Below, piece after piece: positions 1-10,289 of a stretch of DNA of 64,000 nucleotides (its first letter is position 1; every line of letters starts with the position of its first letter). Position numbers and translations under genes: made by a program. Under the pieces are notes generated by a model. The model saw only the letters and a program-made list of their open reading frames with translations, searched no databases and was not told the DNA's origin. Source of the DNA: Chaenocephalus aceratus (lineage: Eukaryota > Chordata > Actinopteri > Perciformes > Channichthyidae); assembly GCA_023974075.1 (NCBI GenBank), contig JAMFTG010000129.1, positions 640,353 through 704,352 of the forward strand, given 5' to 3'.

Positions 1-1711
1 AGGTACAAAAATGTATCCTCTGTATTTTGTCAGCTGCTATTCTTTATCTGTAATGAGTGTTTTCCATCGAGACGTTCATTTATTCTAAGGAAGATAACAG
101 TATTGTTGCCACATGGGTAAATGTATTATCTAAGCTTTTAAAACAAGGTCATTTTCTCGTCATTTCCTACTCATACAATAATACAACTATAGCCTATACA
201 ATTCTGTACATTTTACAGCTGAGAAATAATCAAGGCGGTGTATTTCTATAACTTGGGTCAATTCAATATTCTTTTTTAAACACATGCATCCCAATAAGAT
301 ATTTAAAGACCAATATTCTGGATTTTATTAATCTATTTATCCTACTATAATGAATGTCCCTGGACAAATGATTTTACACGGTTGATTGTACTGTTTTTAT
401 GTCAATAAAACAGATTGACTATTTTGTTGTCAATAAAAAATCTGTTATCAGCTTTTCCTCCATTTAAATGACTGATTTAATAATACAGCAGCAGCAACCA
501 ACAGAATGGCATCAATTGAAAACACAATATAGATAGTATCACTCCACTGTATCATTATTAAAATCATTATGGTTTACAGCGGGATCATTATCTGCTCCTC
601 CCTCTCTGGCACAGCATCGCCGCACTGTTTACATTAGAAAATAAAACCTTAAATCATTCATTTAAATAGAAAAACACACAGAAAAGGCATCCTGCGTTGG
701 GAACAGACGCCCATGCTATCTGCTACAGAGCCATGGAGGATAATCGAGCTCGTGTAAAGAGACTTCGCGTCGGAAACTAATTTGTTTACGTCCAGGCTGC
801 AGCAGCGCCGTGTGTGTGTGTGTGGTGTGCGTGTTGTTTTTGGAGTGTGTCTGTCGCCATGAGAGGCCTAGCAGCGCGCACACAGGGCCAAATCCTGCTC
901 CTCCCAGTTTAGCCTCGCTGCAGCAGACCACACTAGTCCAGATTCAGAGACTAATCTGGCCCTGGGGCTCCGGCACAACACGGGCCGCTCAAACATGGAG
1001 CTTTAAGGCACGGGGGGGGGATTATTCAGTACATTTACACAGGAATATCAATAATAAGCGCCAAACTACGCATACGCAACAACTGCCATCACGAGCCCCT
1101 TAATTAGACCCTGTTTGGATCTTTTACGCATGCGTAAAAATGGAGGCGAGAGTCCCGTGACTACAATTTTAATTGATACGAAAAAACAATAATAAATACT
1201 TCTATTTTTGAAAGCATCATTACATTTCAGAGACTTGAAAACGAGATCAACTAACTTAACTTATAATTCAAATAATAACAGTATTAGTTTAAGTCTGTAT
1301 AAAAAGGGGTTATTTGTTTGTTTTGGTGTTTTTAATTATTAGACTGTTGTTAGTTTATCCCTCTATAATGAGTAATCTAACACAAGTGATAATAAGATAA
1401 CTAACTTAAAATGGTTTACAATATTCCAACAATAATATTATTATAATTTTAAATCGATGTAAAGGGTTATTGGGATTGTTTATGGTGTCTTTATTCGACT
1501 TTATGTAAGTTTATCACCCTATAATGACACATCTAACATCTAGATTTTATGCGTTTTATATCTGTATTATGGTATTTCCTTAAGGTAAACAAATAACTAA
1601 AATGGTTGCCGAAACACAATATTAAGTCAAATAAACAAGGAAATAGTCAAATATGTGCCATGACAAACAAACAACAACATTGCCAGGAAAATATTAAAAA
1701 TAAGTACTCAC
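1..1711. other. AT-rich non-coding stretch
   Basis: No exon or mobile element could be supported. There is a short interrupted (TG)n at about 810-835 and a run of G near 1011-1020. If the candidate exon at 1712-1836 is real, this is the first part of its downstream intron. Confidence 0.4.
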
Positions 1712-1836
1712 TTTCTCCACTGATTAGTCCACACTGGCATATAATGCAGGTGCCGATGATAAAAAACACAATTTGTGCTCTCAGCTTGAGCGTCCACTGG
1801 CTCATGTTGACAAGCTGTGCTCTCCTCTGGAAGCTT
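1712..1836 (-). CDS. candidate signal-peptide exon of an unidentified secreted or membrane protein
   Basis: On the minus strand a pyrimidine-rich tract ending in AG at 1837 precedes an exon whose ATG lies at 1803-1805. The exon runs 94 coding bases to a strong donor (AAA then GTGAGT) at 1711. It encodes about 31 residues: a short polar and basic N-terminus (MSQWTLKLRAQ), a hydrophobic core (IVFFIIGTCIICQC) and a GLISGE end, which reads like a cleavable signal peptide. It ends in phase 1. The rest of the gene would continue to the left, outside the window. I do not recognise the protein. A chance open frame with fortuitous splice signals is the main alternative. Confidence 0.4.
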
Positions 1837-2739
1837 CTCAAAAACAAAAAAATCTTGAGGGAGAAATGTTAATTTCACCCCAAAATAAAAGGTGTTGGAA
1901 TATCAAAAGTATTGAATAAAATGATTAAAATTAAGGTCCTCAACGTTGCCCCCCCTTGAGCCGGGGGGAGAAATACATCTAGTATCTTCCCAGCCAGCAA
2001 GTTGGTGATGTGTGTGAGCCCTGGCGCAAATACAGACCACTAAATAACGCGATCTTGGCTTCTGGCAACACATGTGTGAGTAAATGTTCATTTTCCTTAA
2101 GTGGAGGCGACAGTCCCACGTTCATCTGGTTAATTGTGGTTAATTCCCCTGTAATGCACTGCTCCAATGAGGGACTTCAAACAAGTATTTTCCCTCTGCA
2201 CACGTCCTCTTGAGTTCCTCCTGCAGCTGGATATCACCCAGAACCAAAAGGCAAAGCAAATATCAGGAGTTTGGAAGTCCACAGGTCTTTATATCCCCCC
2301 TGGTTGCTGGTATCTCAGATGGAAACACATCCCAGGAAGAGGAGCTACGTGCAGGAAAAACGTGCAGCTTTTCCCCACTACGACCTTCCTCTGAACTCCT
2401 TCACCCTCGCTGACCACCACCACCCGACAGCCATGAAACGACCAAAGGGAGAAGGAAAACAAAGAATGTAGGGGTGGTTTCCCGTCTCCTTTGCCCCATG
2501 CACCGTGAACAAGGAGGAAAAACGCGTTCAAAATAAAGTGAAGAAACTCTCCCACCACGCCGCCCCGATTCTTTTTCCCAGATTAACGTGGGGGGAAAAC
2601 AAGCGTGGTTAAAATATTAAATTGAAAAAATGTAAAACACACGCGCGTACAAAGTCAGTATTCCCGAAAAACGATGAGGTAAAACACACAAAAAGGACTT
2701 TAGTGTAAACAACTTGTATTCCCGGTCCGTGTAGCGGTG
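1837..2739. other. non-coding stretch between candidate exon and GC-rich region
   Basis: No gene or repeat family was recognised. If the 2740-2935 region is a first exon, this would be its first intron. Confidence 0.3.
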
Positions 2740-2935
2740 TCTCTCCCTCAGGTTCCCCCTCTTTCCGTCTCTTTTCTCTCCGCCAGTAAACAAGTCCTGC
2801 CAGTCACCTCAGCTGGGCCGCACATGGCGGGAAGGAAACCCGGAGCGGAGTGCCGGAGCTCCGGGAGCCGAGCGGGCTGGATCCGGAGTGTCTGAGCCGC
2901 GGAGAGGAAACAAACCGGGGAGGGGGTTATCAATA
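2740..2935 (-). promoter_or_regulatory. GC-rich, CpG-containing region, possible promoter or 5' UTR exon
   Basis: This stretch is clearly richer in G+C and CpG than its AT-rich surroundings. On the minus strand it holds a possible donor (GCTGAG then GTGACT) near 2805. It lies about 1 kb upstream of the candidate signal-peptide exon, so a non-coding first exon is a reasonable guess. No conserved coding segment was seen in it. Confidence 0.3.
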
Positions 2936-2937
2936 AT

Positions 2938-3060
2938 ATTCAAGATTCAAGGTTTTTATTGTCATGTAATCAGATATGACAATGAACATCTGAGGACCCA
3001 GGCTCCGCCAACGGTGCAACACAATAAAACTGATAATAGTGCAAGTAAATTAAATTAAAT
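2938..3060. repeat. retroelement 3'-end-like fragment
   Basis: It starts with CAAGATTCAAGGTTTTTATT and mentions of TTATTGTCATG, a sequence type common at the ends of dispersed fish repeats. No target duplication or coding part was seen. Confidence 0.4.
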
Positions 3061-3174
3061 AGAATACATTGTGCAGAATAGTCTATATACAAGTAATTGG
3101 AATATTGATAGTTACAACCAGAGATTGTTATGGATGTTAATTCAATATATATATATATATACATGTGGTGTGCT

Positions 3175-3286
3175 AGACATGACAATAAATAATAATAATT
3201 ATTATCATAATATACCAATAGTAATACATTATTATTATTATCATGATAAATATGACATGTAATAGTAATAACAATAATAATAATAA

Positions 3287-3323
<37 letters not shown>

Positions 3324-3460
3324 TAATAATAATAATAATACACATCAACACATTTAAAAAAATGATTTATTTGTGGTAGGATATGATAATTAAATACAGA
3401 TTCAAACCAAAAATAGTAGTAATAATAATAATAATAATATTAACATACATAGCACATGTG
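3175..3460. repeat. (TAA)n/(ATT)n simple-repeat region
   Basis: AT-rich trinucleotide repeat with interruptions; the purest part is about 3259-3340. Confidence 0.8.
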
Positions 3461-4214
3461 TTCAGTTCATATAGTTGTACATTATAACAAAAGACGTCAT
3501 TTATTTCAGAATCAGAACACTGGTTTATCACAGGGATATTGGGTTTATAGTCTATGGTTGTATCGTTGTATCACAGTTGCTCCGTTTGAGAGCAAAATAA
3601 AATAAAAAAAGATATTGAAGCATAAATGCAGAAAAAGGATAAAATAATAAAGAATAAAGTAGCATTTTCCAATCAAACCCCCACAACGTGAAACAACTCA
3701 ATGTATTAGATGAAGCAAAGAGGATCACTAACAATGTCCTCACCAACCAAGAACCTGCAGATTGGATCAACACTCAGCAAGATAACAATGCAACTATTTC
3801 ACAACAACAGATCGTCACGGAGCAGAGAGACTTGGGAAACAAAGCTGTTGAGTTTCACAGAGCAGACAGTAAACAGTCGCCCTGCAGACAGGAAGTGAGG
3901 AAGGAACACATAGTTCCCATCAGATTTGCATAGCAAGTATCCGAATAATGAAACCTGTCCGCTGCAGGAACTGAGCTGCTCAACACCTGAGGCTGTTTGC
4001 TGTCCTAGCAAGTAATGCCGGTTCAGGACAACACACTGAGTACATGTTTTATGATTTAACTTAGAATTAAGTATATTCGGCAAAATGTACTTACATTTCC
4101 ATCCAAAAGTGTGGATGGATATCTGTTTCAGTATTTAATCAATTAAATATAATATTAATAATATTATGTTCCTTTGATATTTTATTTCTATTGTTTTACT
4201 TTTTAAAAAGTTGT
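3461..4214. other. non-coding stretch, nothing recognised
   Basis: AT-rich single-copy-looking DNA. No exon with splice sites and no known repeat end was found. Confidence 0.4.
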
Positions 4215-4450
4215 TTTAATTGTTTAATTTATTAATTTGTTTAATTTGTTTTATTGTATTTATTGTATTTATTGTATTTTTTTTATTTATTTATTTTTTA
4301 TTTGTATTTTTTATTTATTTTTTTATTTATTGTAGTTTATTGTATTTATTGTATTTTATTGTATTTATTGTATTTATTGTTTTTTTTATTTTTTTATTTT
4401 ATTTTTTTTATTTTTTTTTTGTTTCTTTATTCTTTTTTTTTTGTATTTAC
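4215..4450. repeat. T-rich degenerate tandem repeat
   Basis: The strand is almost only T with TTTATTGTA-like units of 6-9 bases. The open frames rich in F, I, L and Y found here are low-complexity artefacts. Confidence 0.8.
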
Positions 4451-4977
4451 TGTAGTTTTGTCGTACTTTCCACCACTGTTGGTACAGTTCTCACTTTAAC
4501 ATCGCCAAAATAAGAGGCACATGATCATTTGCTTCTTGTTTACCACATTATGGTGCAGGTTATATGACAATACGTCGTTTTATTCCACTAGTATTCAATT
4601 TAACTTTCTGTGTCAGTTATTCCTGGATTTGACTTGCACCACTTGTACTCTTTTCTTGCAATATTTAAATGTTTTAGTTTCGTGTCTCACTCTCATTGTT
4701 TGTTGCTCAGTTCGAGATGCCTGACACACTGCAGCCTATGACAATAACACCTTTAAATCTTGTCTCTTGAGTCTTGGATCGTGGACGTTGTGTGTGTGTT
4801 TCTCCGATGGACGCTGCTGTTCTGGAGCTGTTGAGCAGGCTTGTTAATCTGAGGAATGTTGTTACCCGGTGAACAGAGTAAATGAGGTTTTAGTGAGATT
4901 AAATGTCACAGGTCTAAAGGACTAAGGCTCCAGGAATCTAGTCAAAACAGATATCTTTGTGGTGGTCACGCTGTCTG
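4451..4977. other. non-coding stretch, nothing recognised
   Basis: No supported gene or repeat. Confidence 0.35.
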
Positions 4978-4978
4978 A

Positions 4979-4992
4979 CACACACACACACA

Positions 4993-5023
<31 letters not shown>

Positions 5024-5039
5024 CCACACCACACACACA
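4979..5039. repeat. (CA)n microsatellite
   Basis: Dinucleotide repeat with CC interruptions. Confidence 0.95.
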
Positions 5040-5496
5040 GGCAATCTCTCACACACTTCTTCTCAGGTACTGTCAGTGCTAGAGGAAGTACACACAGATC
5101 CACAGAGTAAAGTACTAATACCACACAAAAAATACTAACAAATACTATAAAACTAACCTATCCCTACTTAAGGCTCACAAAATATATTTCATCATGGTTT
5201 AAAAGGTAAGATGTAAAAAACACAGATATATGATGATGAGAAAATCAATTTTTGGAGTAGAATAACTTGTTGAGAAGTCCCAAACCATTTTTGATCTAAA
5301 ATTCCTCTCTTTTTGAGAAACTAGCAGGATAAACACTCTTTATTACACTTTTTATTGCTTCTTTTACTTAATAAAGGATCAAATACTGTCCATCTCTCTG
5401 CTTAAAGTCCAATTCTTTGTATGTTTTTTAAAATGTAAAGAACTAAAGCTGTCAGATAAATGCATTGCAGTACAACTACAAACTTAACCTATGAAA

Positions 5497-5595
5497 TAGC
5501 AGATGTAGAAGTACTCAGATATACTTGAGTAAAAGTAGAATACCAGAGTGTAGGAATACTCTGTTACAGTAAAAGTACAAGTTGTGCAACTGGGA
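5497..5595. repeat. fragment of hAT-like ACTTGAGTAAAAGTAGAA MITE family
   Basis: It shares the text ACTTGAGTAAAAGTAGAA, CCAGAGTGTAGGAATACTCT and GTTACAGTAAAAGT with the longer copy at 5803-6335. The remainder of the element is absent. Confidence 0.6.
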
Positions 5596-5802
5596 GGCTT
5601 GCCCCCTTCTCGTTCCTCTCAGGCTTGTAAGCACAGCTCTGTTGGAAAAGGGTAGAGTGCATGTGTGTGTGCATGTGTTGTTATATGCTTTCCACAGAGT
5701 GTATGCTGCTTACACACCTCAAAGCCTGAAGAATCTTCCGCCCTGATAACATGATTAAATGTCCAAAAGCATGCCGGTTAATTCAGCTGATAAGCTTCCA
5801 GA

Positions 5803-6335
5803 GGTGGGAGGACTTGAGTAAAAGTAGAAGTACCAGAGTGTAGGAATACTCTGTTACAGTAAAAGTCCTGCATTCAAAATGTTCCTCAAGTGAAAGTAGA
5901 AAAGTATTCTCATCAAAATATAGTGAAAGTAGCGACAGTACAGTAGTCGTTGTGCAGATTGGTCCATTTCAGAATAATATATATGATATGTTTTAATGAT
6001 TGATCATGAAGTGTTCTCAAAGCTGGTGAAGGTGCAGCTAGTCTGAAGTACTTTGTAGACTGCAGGGTAGCTGGTGGATTTACTCCAGGTGGAACTAAAG
6101 TCTGATTCAACACTTGATTAGATTTCACATCATTCATCCACATCTGTGAAGTAACTGAAGGTATTAAATACATGAAGTGGAGTAGAAGTACACCATTCAC
6201 CTCTGAACTGTAGTGGAGTAGAAGTACAAACTAGCATACAATGGAAATACTCAAGTAAAGTAGAAGTATCTCATAATGATACTTAAGTACTGTACTTGAG
6301 TAAATGTACTTAGTTACTTTACACCTCAGTGGGAG
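5803..6335. mobile_element. non-autonomous DNA transposon (hAT-like MITE)
   Basis: The left end reads CAGAGGTGGGAGGACTTGAG and the right end reads ACTTAGTTACTTTACACCTC, an imperfect terminal inverted repeat built on GAGGTG. In between are the family's AGTAAAAGTAGAAGTACC-type segments. There is no coding capacity. Relatives occur at 5497, around 10300-13105 and at 58340-58640. I could not confirm an 8-bp target duplication, so the hAT label rests on resemblance to familiar fish MITEs. Confidence 0.6.
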
Positions 6336-6364
6336 TAGAGGTTGTTAAGTGAATGATGAATCCC

Positions 6365-6730
6365 TTAAAGGTGGGGTAAGTAATTTTGGAGAAACCAGCT
6401 CGAGTGCGCTAGAATTTTAAAATACACAGCCGGAACAAATCTGCCCCTTCCTTCAGACTTCCTCACAGAGCCCCTCCTCCAACACACACAAGTGTGTGCA
6501 CAGATGGAAGGCTGACAGGCAGGTAGGCCATCCAGTTACTTTAGCCGGCCGGCTCAGATGATGGTCGTGGCTTTTTACAGCGCTACGGCTTCCACAGATG
6601 ACATTTTTTATGGATTTTTAGTCAAAGCACTTCAGATATTCATTGCTATCGGGATGTTAAGAGCATTCCATGGAATATAACACAAGTGTATCTCGAGCCG
6701 GTTTCTCAAACTTACCTACACCACCTTTAA
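6365..6730. mobile_element. TTAA-target MITE, family 1 (AAAGGTGGGGTA ends)
   Basis: It starts TTAAAGGTGGGGTAAGTAA and ends CTTACCTACACCACCTTTAA, so both ends carry TTAA next to an inverted repeat that includes the palindrome-like GAAACC..CTCGAG text. TTAA targets are typical of piggyBac and Kolobok elements; which of these mobilised it cannot be told from a non-coding copy. Other copies are at 23941, 24192, 36760 and 40585. Confidence 0.8.
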
Positions 6731-7289
6731 TGCTGAGTCTGATGCAGCTCTACAGCCGCTGTACTACCACTATTTCAGTAGGTGGCACTAAAAATAACTC
6801 CGGACCATTCACTCATTTTCAATTCATGTTTAAAACAAAACAAATACATTTTCTCATAACTGCAACACAAATTAAAAAAAAGACAGAAAATTAGCTGCCA
6901 CATATTAATCTTAACTTTCATGTTGTCAATGTCAGGAAAGGCTGTTTTCAAACACTCAAACATGGAGATTGCCTGCTTTTCTTTGTTTTGTATCTATAGG
7001 AGTGAATATCTGTGGTTATCTACAAAACGAGACATTTGAAGACATATCGTGGACTTTCAGAAACTTGGGTGGACATTTTTCACTTTTTCTGGCATTTTAT
7101 AGAACTGTCGTGTAATCGATGAACCTTGTATGGATTACATCTTTTACACATATAAGTCAGGATTCACCCGTTCATATCCTCTCATACAGAAGCAGGGGCT
7201 GCCATACAAGGTGTCCCCTGCCCAAGGTGGGTGACATTCACATAAATTCACACACCGTTGGCCCTCAAGAGAACATGGTGATGTATCTT
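6731..7289. other. non-coding stretch, nothing recognised
   Basis: No exon or repeat end identified. Confidence 0.35.
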
Positions 7290-7488
7290 CATTACATTAC
7301 ATGACATGTCACTTGTTAGACGCTTTTATCCAAAGCGATTTACATACTCAGTACTGTGGACAATCCCCACAGGAGCACTTGGGGTGAAGTGTCTCAGGGA
7401 CACAACGACATGCTGACTGCAGTGGGGTTTGAACCTGTGACCCCCTGATCCGAACACCAACGCACAACCCACTGCGCCACACACCGCC
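7290..7488 (-). repeat. tRNA-derived SINE with LINE-type 3' tail
   Basis: On the minus strand it begins with an RNA polymerase III A box (TGGCGCAGTGGG) and then a B box (GGTTCAAACCC), as expected of a tRNA head. It ends with TCGCTTTGGATAAAAGCGTC followed by a short ATGTAATGTAATG tail. The same tail sequence closes the Rex-like LINE remnant at 37134-37490, which suggests mobilisation by that LINE's machinery. Confidence 0.75.
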
Positions 7489-7732
7489 ATCTTCAAAGTC
7501 AACTTTATTGTCAATCTTTCAGTTTGTGAACAGACAGAGAGATCGAAATACTGTTTCCCACAGTCCCGAATACAAAAAATACAATATATATAAAAACATG
7601 TATACAATATGTATATCATATATATATATATATATAACACATAATCAAAAAGACACATTTATACATATGTGCTCAAGCATACATCAACTTGTTGACTCCA
7701 GGAGCTGGGATTGAACCGACAACCTTCCCATT
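7489..7732 (-). repeat. SINE/retroelement-like fragment, interrupted by a hAT MITE
   Basis: It begins with a TCAACTTTATTGTCAAT segment common in fish retroelement ends. Near 7705-7720 the minus strand has a B-box-like GGTTCAATCCC. The sequence AACCTTCCCATT at its right edge resumes on the far side of the hAT insertion at 8843, so the element was split by it. Confidence 0.45.
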
Positions 7733-8842
7733 TAGTGTTAATTTCGTCAGCTATTTTTTAATTTAGTTTTAGTCTTAGTCCTGTGTTAAATTTCCTTTTT
7801 AGTTTTAGTCATATTTAGTCACCTTCATCCTGTTTTTATTTAGTCAAGTTTTAGTCGACTAAAAGTCTGAGCTTTTAGTCTTATTTTAGTCAAAGAAAAC
7901 TAATTATTTTAGTCTACTTTTTGTCATTGAAAACTGTGAGTCTTTTTTAGTCATCAGATTATATAGAACATTTCAGTCAACTAGTCTAGCCAAAACCAAT
8001 AATTTGTCATTTAGTATAAATAAATAGGATTATATCTTGTCCTTATTTGATGAAAAACACAGATTGAATGATTAAGAAAGCAGCTTGAGAGAGTATCTGC
8101 TCAGGTTTGTGGTGTTTTCTGTGTTATGGCCACATTGCTTCCCTTCTGATAAAACAATGCATTCGCTTTTTTTCTCCGCCTCATTGTAGCGAAAATGGGC
8201 CCAAATATCACATCGTTCTTTCTCCCAAGCAGTGGTGGCTTTAGACTTTTTCGTTGTCAGTCATTTTGACGGACAGGATCGTAACATTTCCGTCATAATC
8301 CATTATTATCCGTGAGTGCACAATTTATCACTCACTCGCGCTGACCGGGGGGGGGGGGGGTATGCGGTTTAACGCGACCACTGCTCCTAAACCCTGTTGT
8401 TGCCATTTATTTTCTGTTAAATAAGGTTAGTTAGACCATGAGTTAGACCCGAGTCTTCCTGACAGTTCATATTGTGCTGCTGCCCGGTGTAATTCAAATG
8501 TACCGCCGCGCGCAGCACAGAAACAGCTGCTGCTCTGCCGCAGCACCGGAAATGGAACTGCTGGGAGAAAAACTGACTATCAGAGATGTAACGTTATCTT
8601 TGATAATATTTCGTCTCCTCATTTTTCGTCAACGAAAGTAAAGAGAGATTTTGTCATAGTTTTTATTTAGTAAACTACATTTTCGTCTCGTCACTTTTCG
8701 TCAACGATATTGCATGATGATTTCGTTACAGTTATTGTTTACTGCCGTCGGTGCCGTCTCGTCATCGTCTCGTTTTCGTCATGGAAAAAAGGTCGTTGAC
8801 GAACATATTTCGTCATAGTTTTAGTCAACGAAATTAACACTA
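7733..8842. mobile_element. hAT-superfamily MITE with perfect 8-bp target duplication
   Basis: The ends are TAGTGTTAATTTCGT and ACGAAATTAACACTA, a terminal inverted repeat of 15 bases. The flanks carry the same 8 bases, TTCCCATT, at 7725-7732 and 8843-8850, the target-site duplication length of hAT elements. The interior is 1.1 kb of TTTTAGTC-rich sequence with no transposase. A run of G is present at about 8347-8360. Confidence 0.9.
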
Positions 8843-8850
8843 TTCCCATT

Positions 8851-9338
8851 GAAGGAACACGTCCTCACAGCCACAGTGGCAGAAGGCAGTCTCTGACTTC
8901 CTTTACCTTTACAAATTACAGACAAAAACATAATTAAATGATTTGATTAGGGATACACTTTCTTCCTAATACAGCCCAACACTTTAACTCAGGTCCACAT
9001 GATCCCTTAACTTTGCATCAGCCTCTTCAACAGTAGATATAACGTGTTCGTGGAGAAAAGCAGCACGTATAGATACACCTGGTGATGAACCACACATGCA
9101 TAGCCCCCCCTGCATAGCCCCCCTGCTAGCCCCCCTGCATAGCCCCCCCTGCCTCCCAACATAAATCCTCATCTCTACATATTCTGTCTGTTTTTCTCGC
9201 CCGCAGGATGAGAACGAGCCCGGCTCATTGTCTCTGAGCTGCAGCCTGTAAACGGAGGGATTCATATGTCTGAATGGAGAGAGTCTCTCTCCTTTGTCGG
9301 GTGGAAAGCTCAGTAATTAGCTGGAAGCAGGACCATCC
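8851..9338. other. non-coding stretch with a short C-rich tandem repeat
   Basis: About 9095-9155 repeats GCATAGCCCCCCCTG-like units four times. Otherwise nothing was recognised. Confidence 0.45.
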
Positions 9339-9343
9339 GATCA

Positions 9344-9398
9344 GTGTGTGTGTGTGTGTGGTGTGTGTGTGTGTGTGTGGTGTGGTGTGTTGTGTGTG

Positions 9399-9432
<34 letters not shown>
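9344..9432. repeat. (TG)n microsatellite
   Basis: Dinucleotide repeat with GG and TT interruptions, directly abutting the dispersed repeat at 9433. Confidence 0.95.
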
Positions 9433-9656
9433 TCTAGCATTACTATACTTGTGGGGACCTAAATCTGTTTACATAGTCACGTGTGGGGACTGGCTTCCCT
9501 TATGGGGACAAATTGGAGGTCCCCATAAGGGGGATCATTAATTTTAGGGTGAAGACTTGGTTAGGGTTAGGCATGTGTTGGTTATGGTTAAGGTTAGGAT
9601 AAGTCTCCAGGAAATGCATGTAAGTCAATGTAATGTCCCTGAAGTGATGTATACAT

Positions 9657-9658
<2 letters not shown>
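9433..9658 (+). repeat. dispersed repeat flanked on both sides by (TG)n, copy 1
   Basis: It contains TTGTGGGGACCTA, AGGTCCCCATAAGG and TCATTAATTTTAGGGTGAAG, shared in the same order with the copy at 28433-28630. Both copies are bounded by TG microsatellites. There is no coding capacity. The class of the element is unknown to me. Confidence 0.7.

Positions 9659-9706
<48 letters not shown>
9659..9706. repeat. (TG)n microsatellite
   Basis: Pure dinucleotide repeat at the right edge of the dispersed repeat. Confidence 0.95.
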
Positions 9707-9713
<7 letters not shown>

Positions 9714-10192
9714 TGTCCACCAAGGAGAGGGTCATGACTCATGAGTTTAAACGGTTTAAACAGACAAAGCTTTCCTGGATTATCCTCTTCAAACAATCCC
9801 CGTGTTCCTGATTTAAACTTTAGCACTTGCTGTTTTTCGCACTTGGAGACAAACAACTGCATCTCTGTCTCTTTTAAAGTTTCCAAATGTGGGATTAGTC
9901 GAATAACACATACATCAGTTTACATAAAGTATTTCTTCTGTGTGACTGGCACACACAGGTTTCTATCCTGCATACTTATTCATCATATTCTGGCTACAAA
10001 TGACTAGTCCTGGAGCGTTGCCACGTTGTTGTTTTTAAATGAACACCCGATAAAGAAATAATGTCGTTGAAGCAAAAAAAAGCTCAAGAAATTCACTTGG
10101 TCCAAATGGGCGGCTCGAGAATTGGCACATCTCAAAAGTAGCAGGTGTGTGATGTGGAACAAGATCAGCTCTACTTCCTGTTCAGGTGCAGC
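9707..10192. other. non-coding stretch, nothing recognised
   Basis: No supported gene or repeat end. Confidence 0.35.
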
Positions 10193-10266
10193 AGTGTGTG
10201 TGTGGTGTGTGTGTGTGTGTGTGTGGTGTGTGTGTGTTGTGTGTGTGTGTGTGGTGTGTGTGCGTG
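10193..10266. repeat. interrupted (TG)n microsatellite
   Basis: TG repeat broken by GG and TT steps. Confidence 0.95.
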
Positions 10267-10289
10267 TAGGGGGAGGATACATGTGTTAA

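Noticed and set aside
9555..9600. GGTTAGGGTTAGG as interstitial telomere repeat
   Set aside because: Only about two imperfect TTAGGG units, inside a dispersed repeat; not a telomeric tract.
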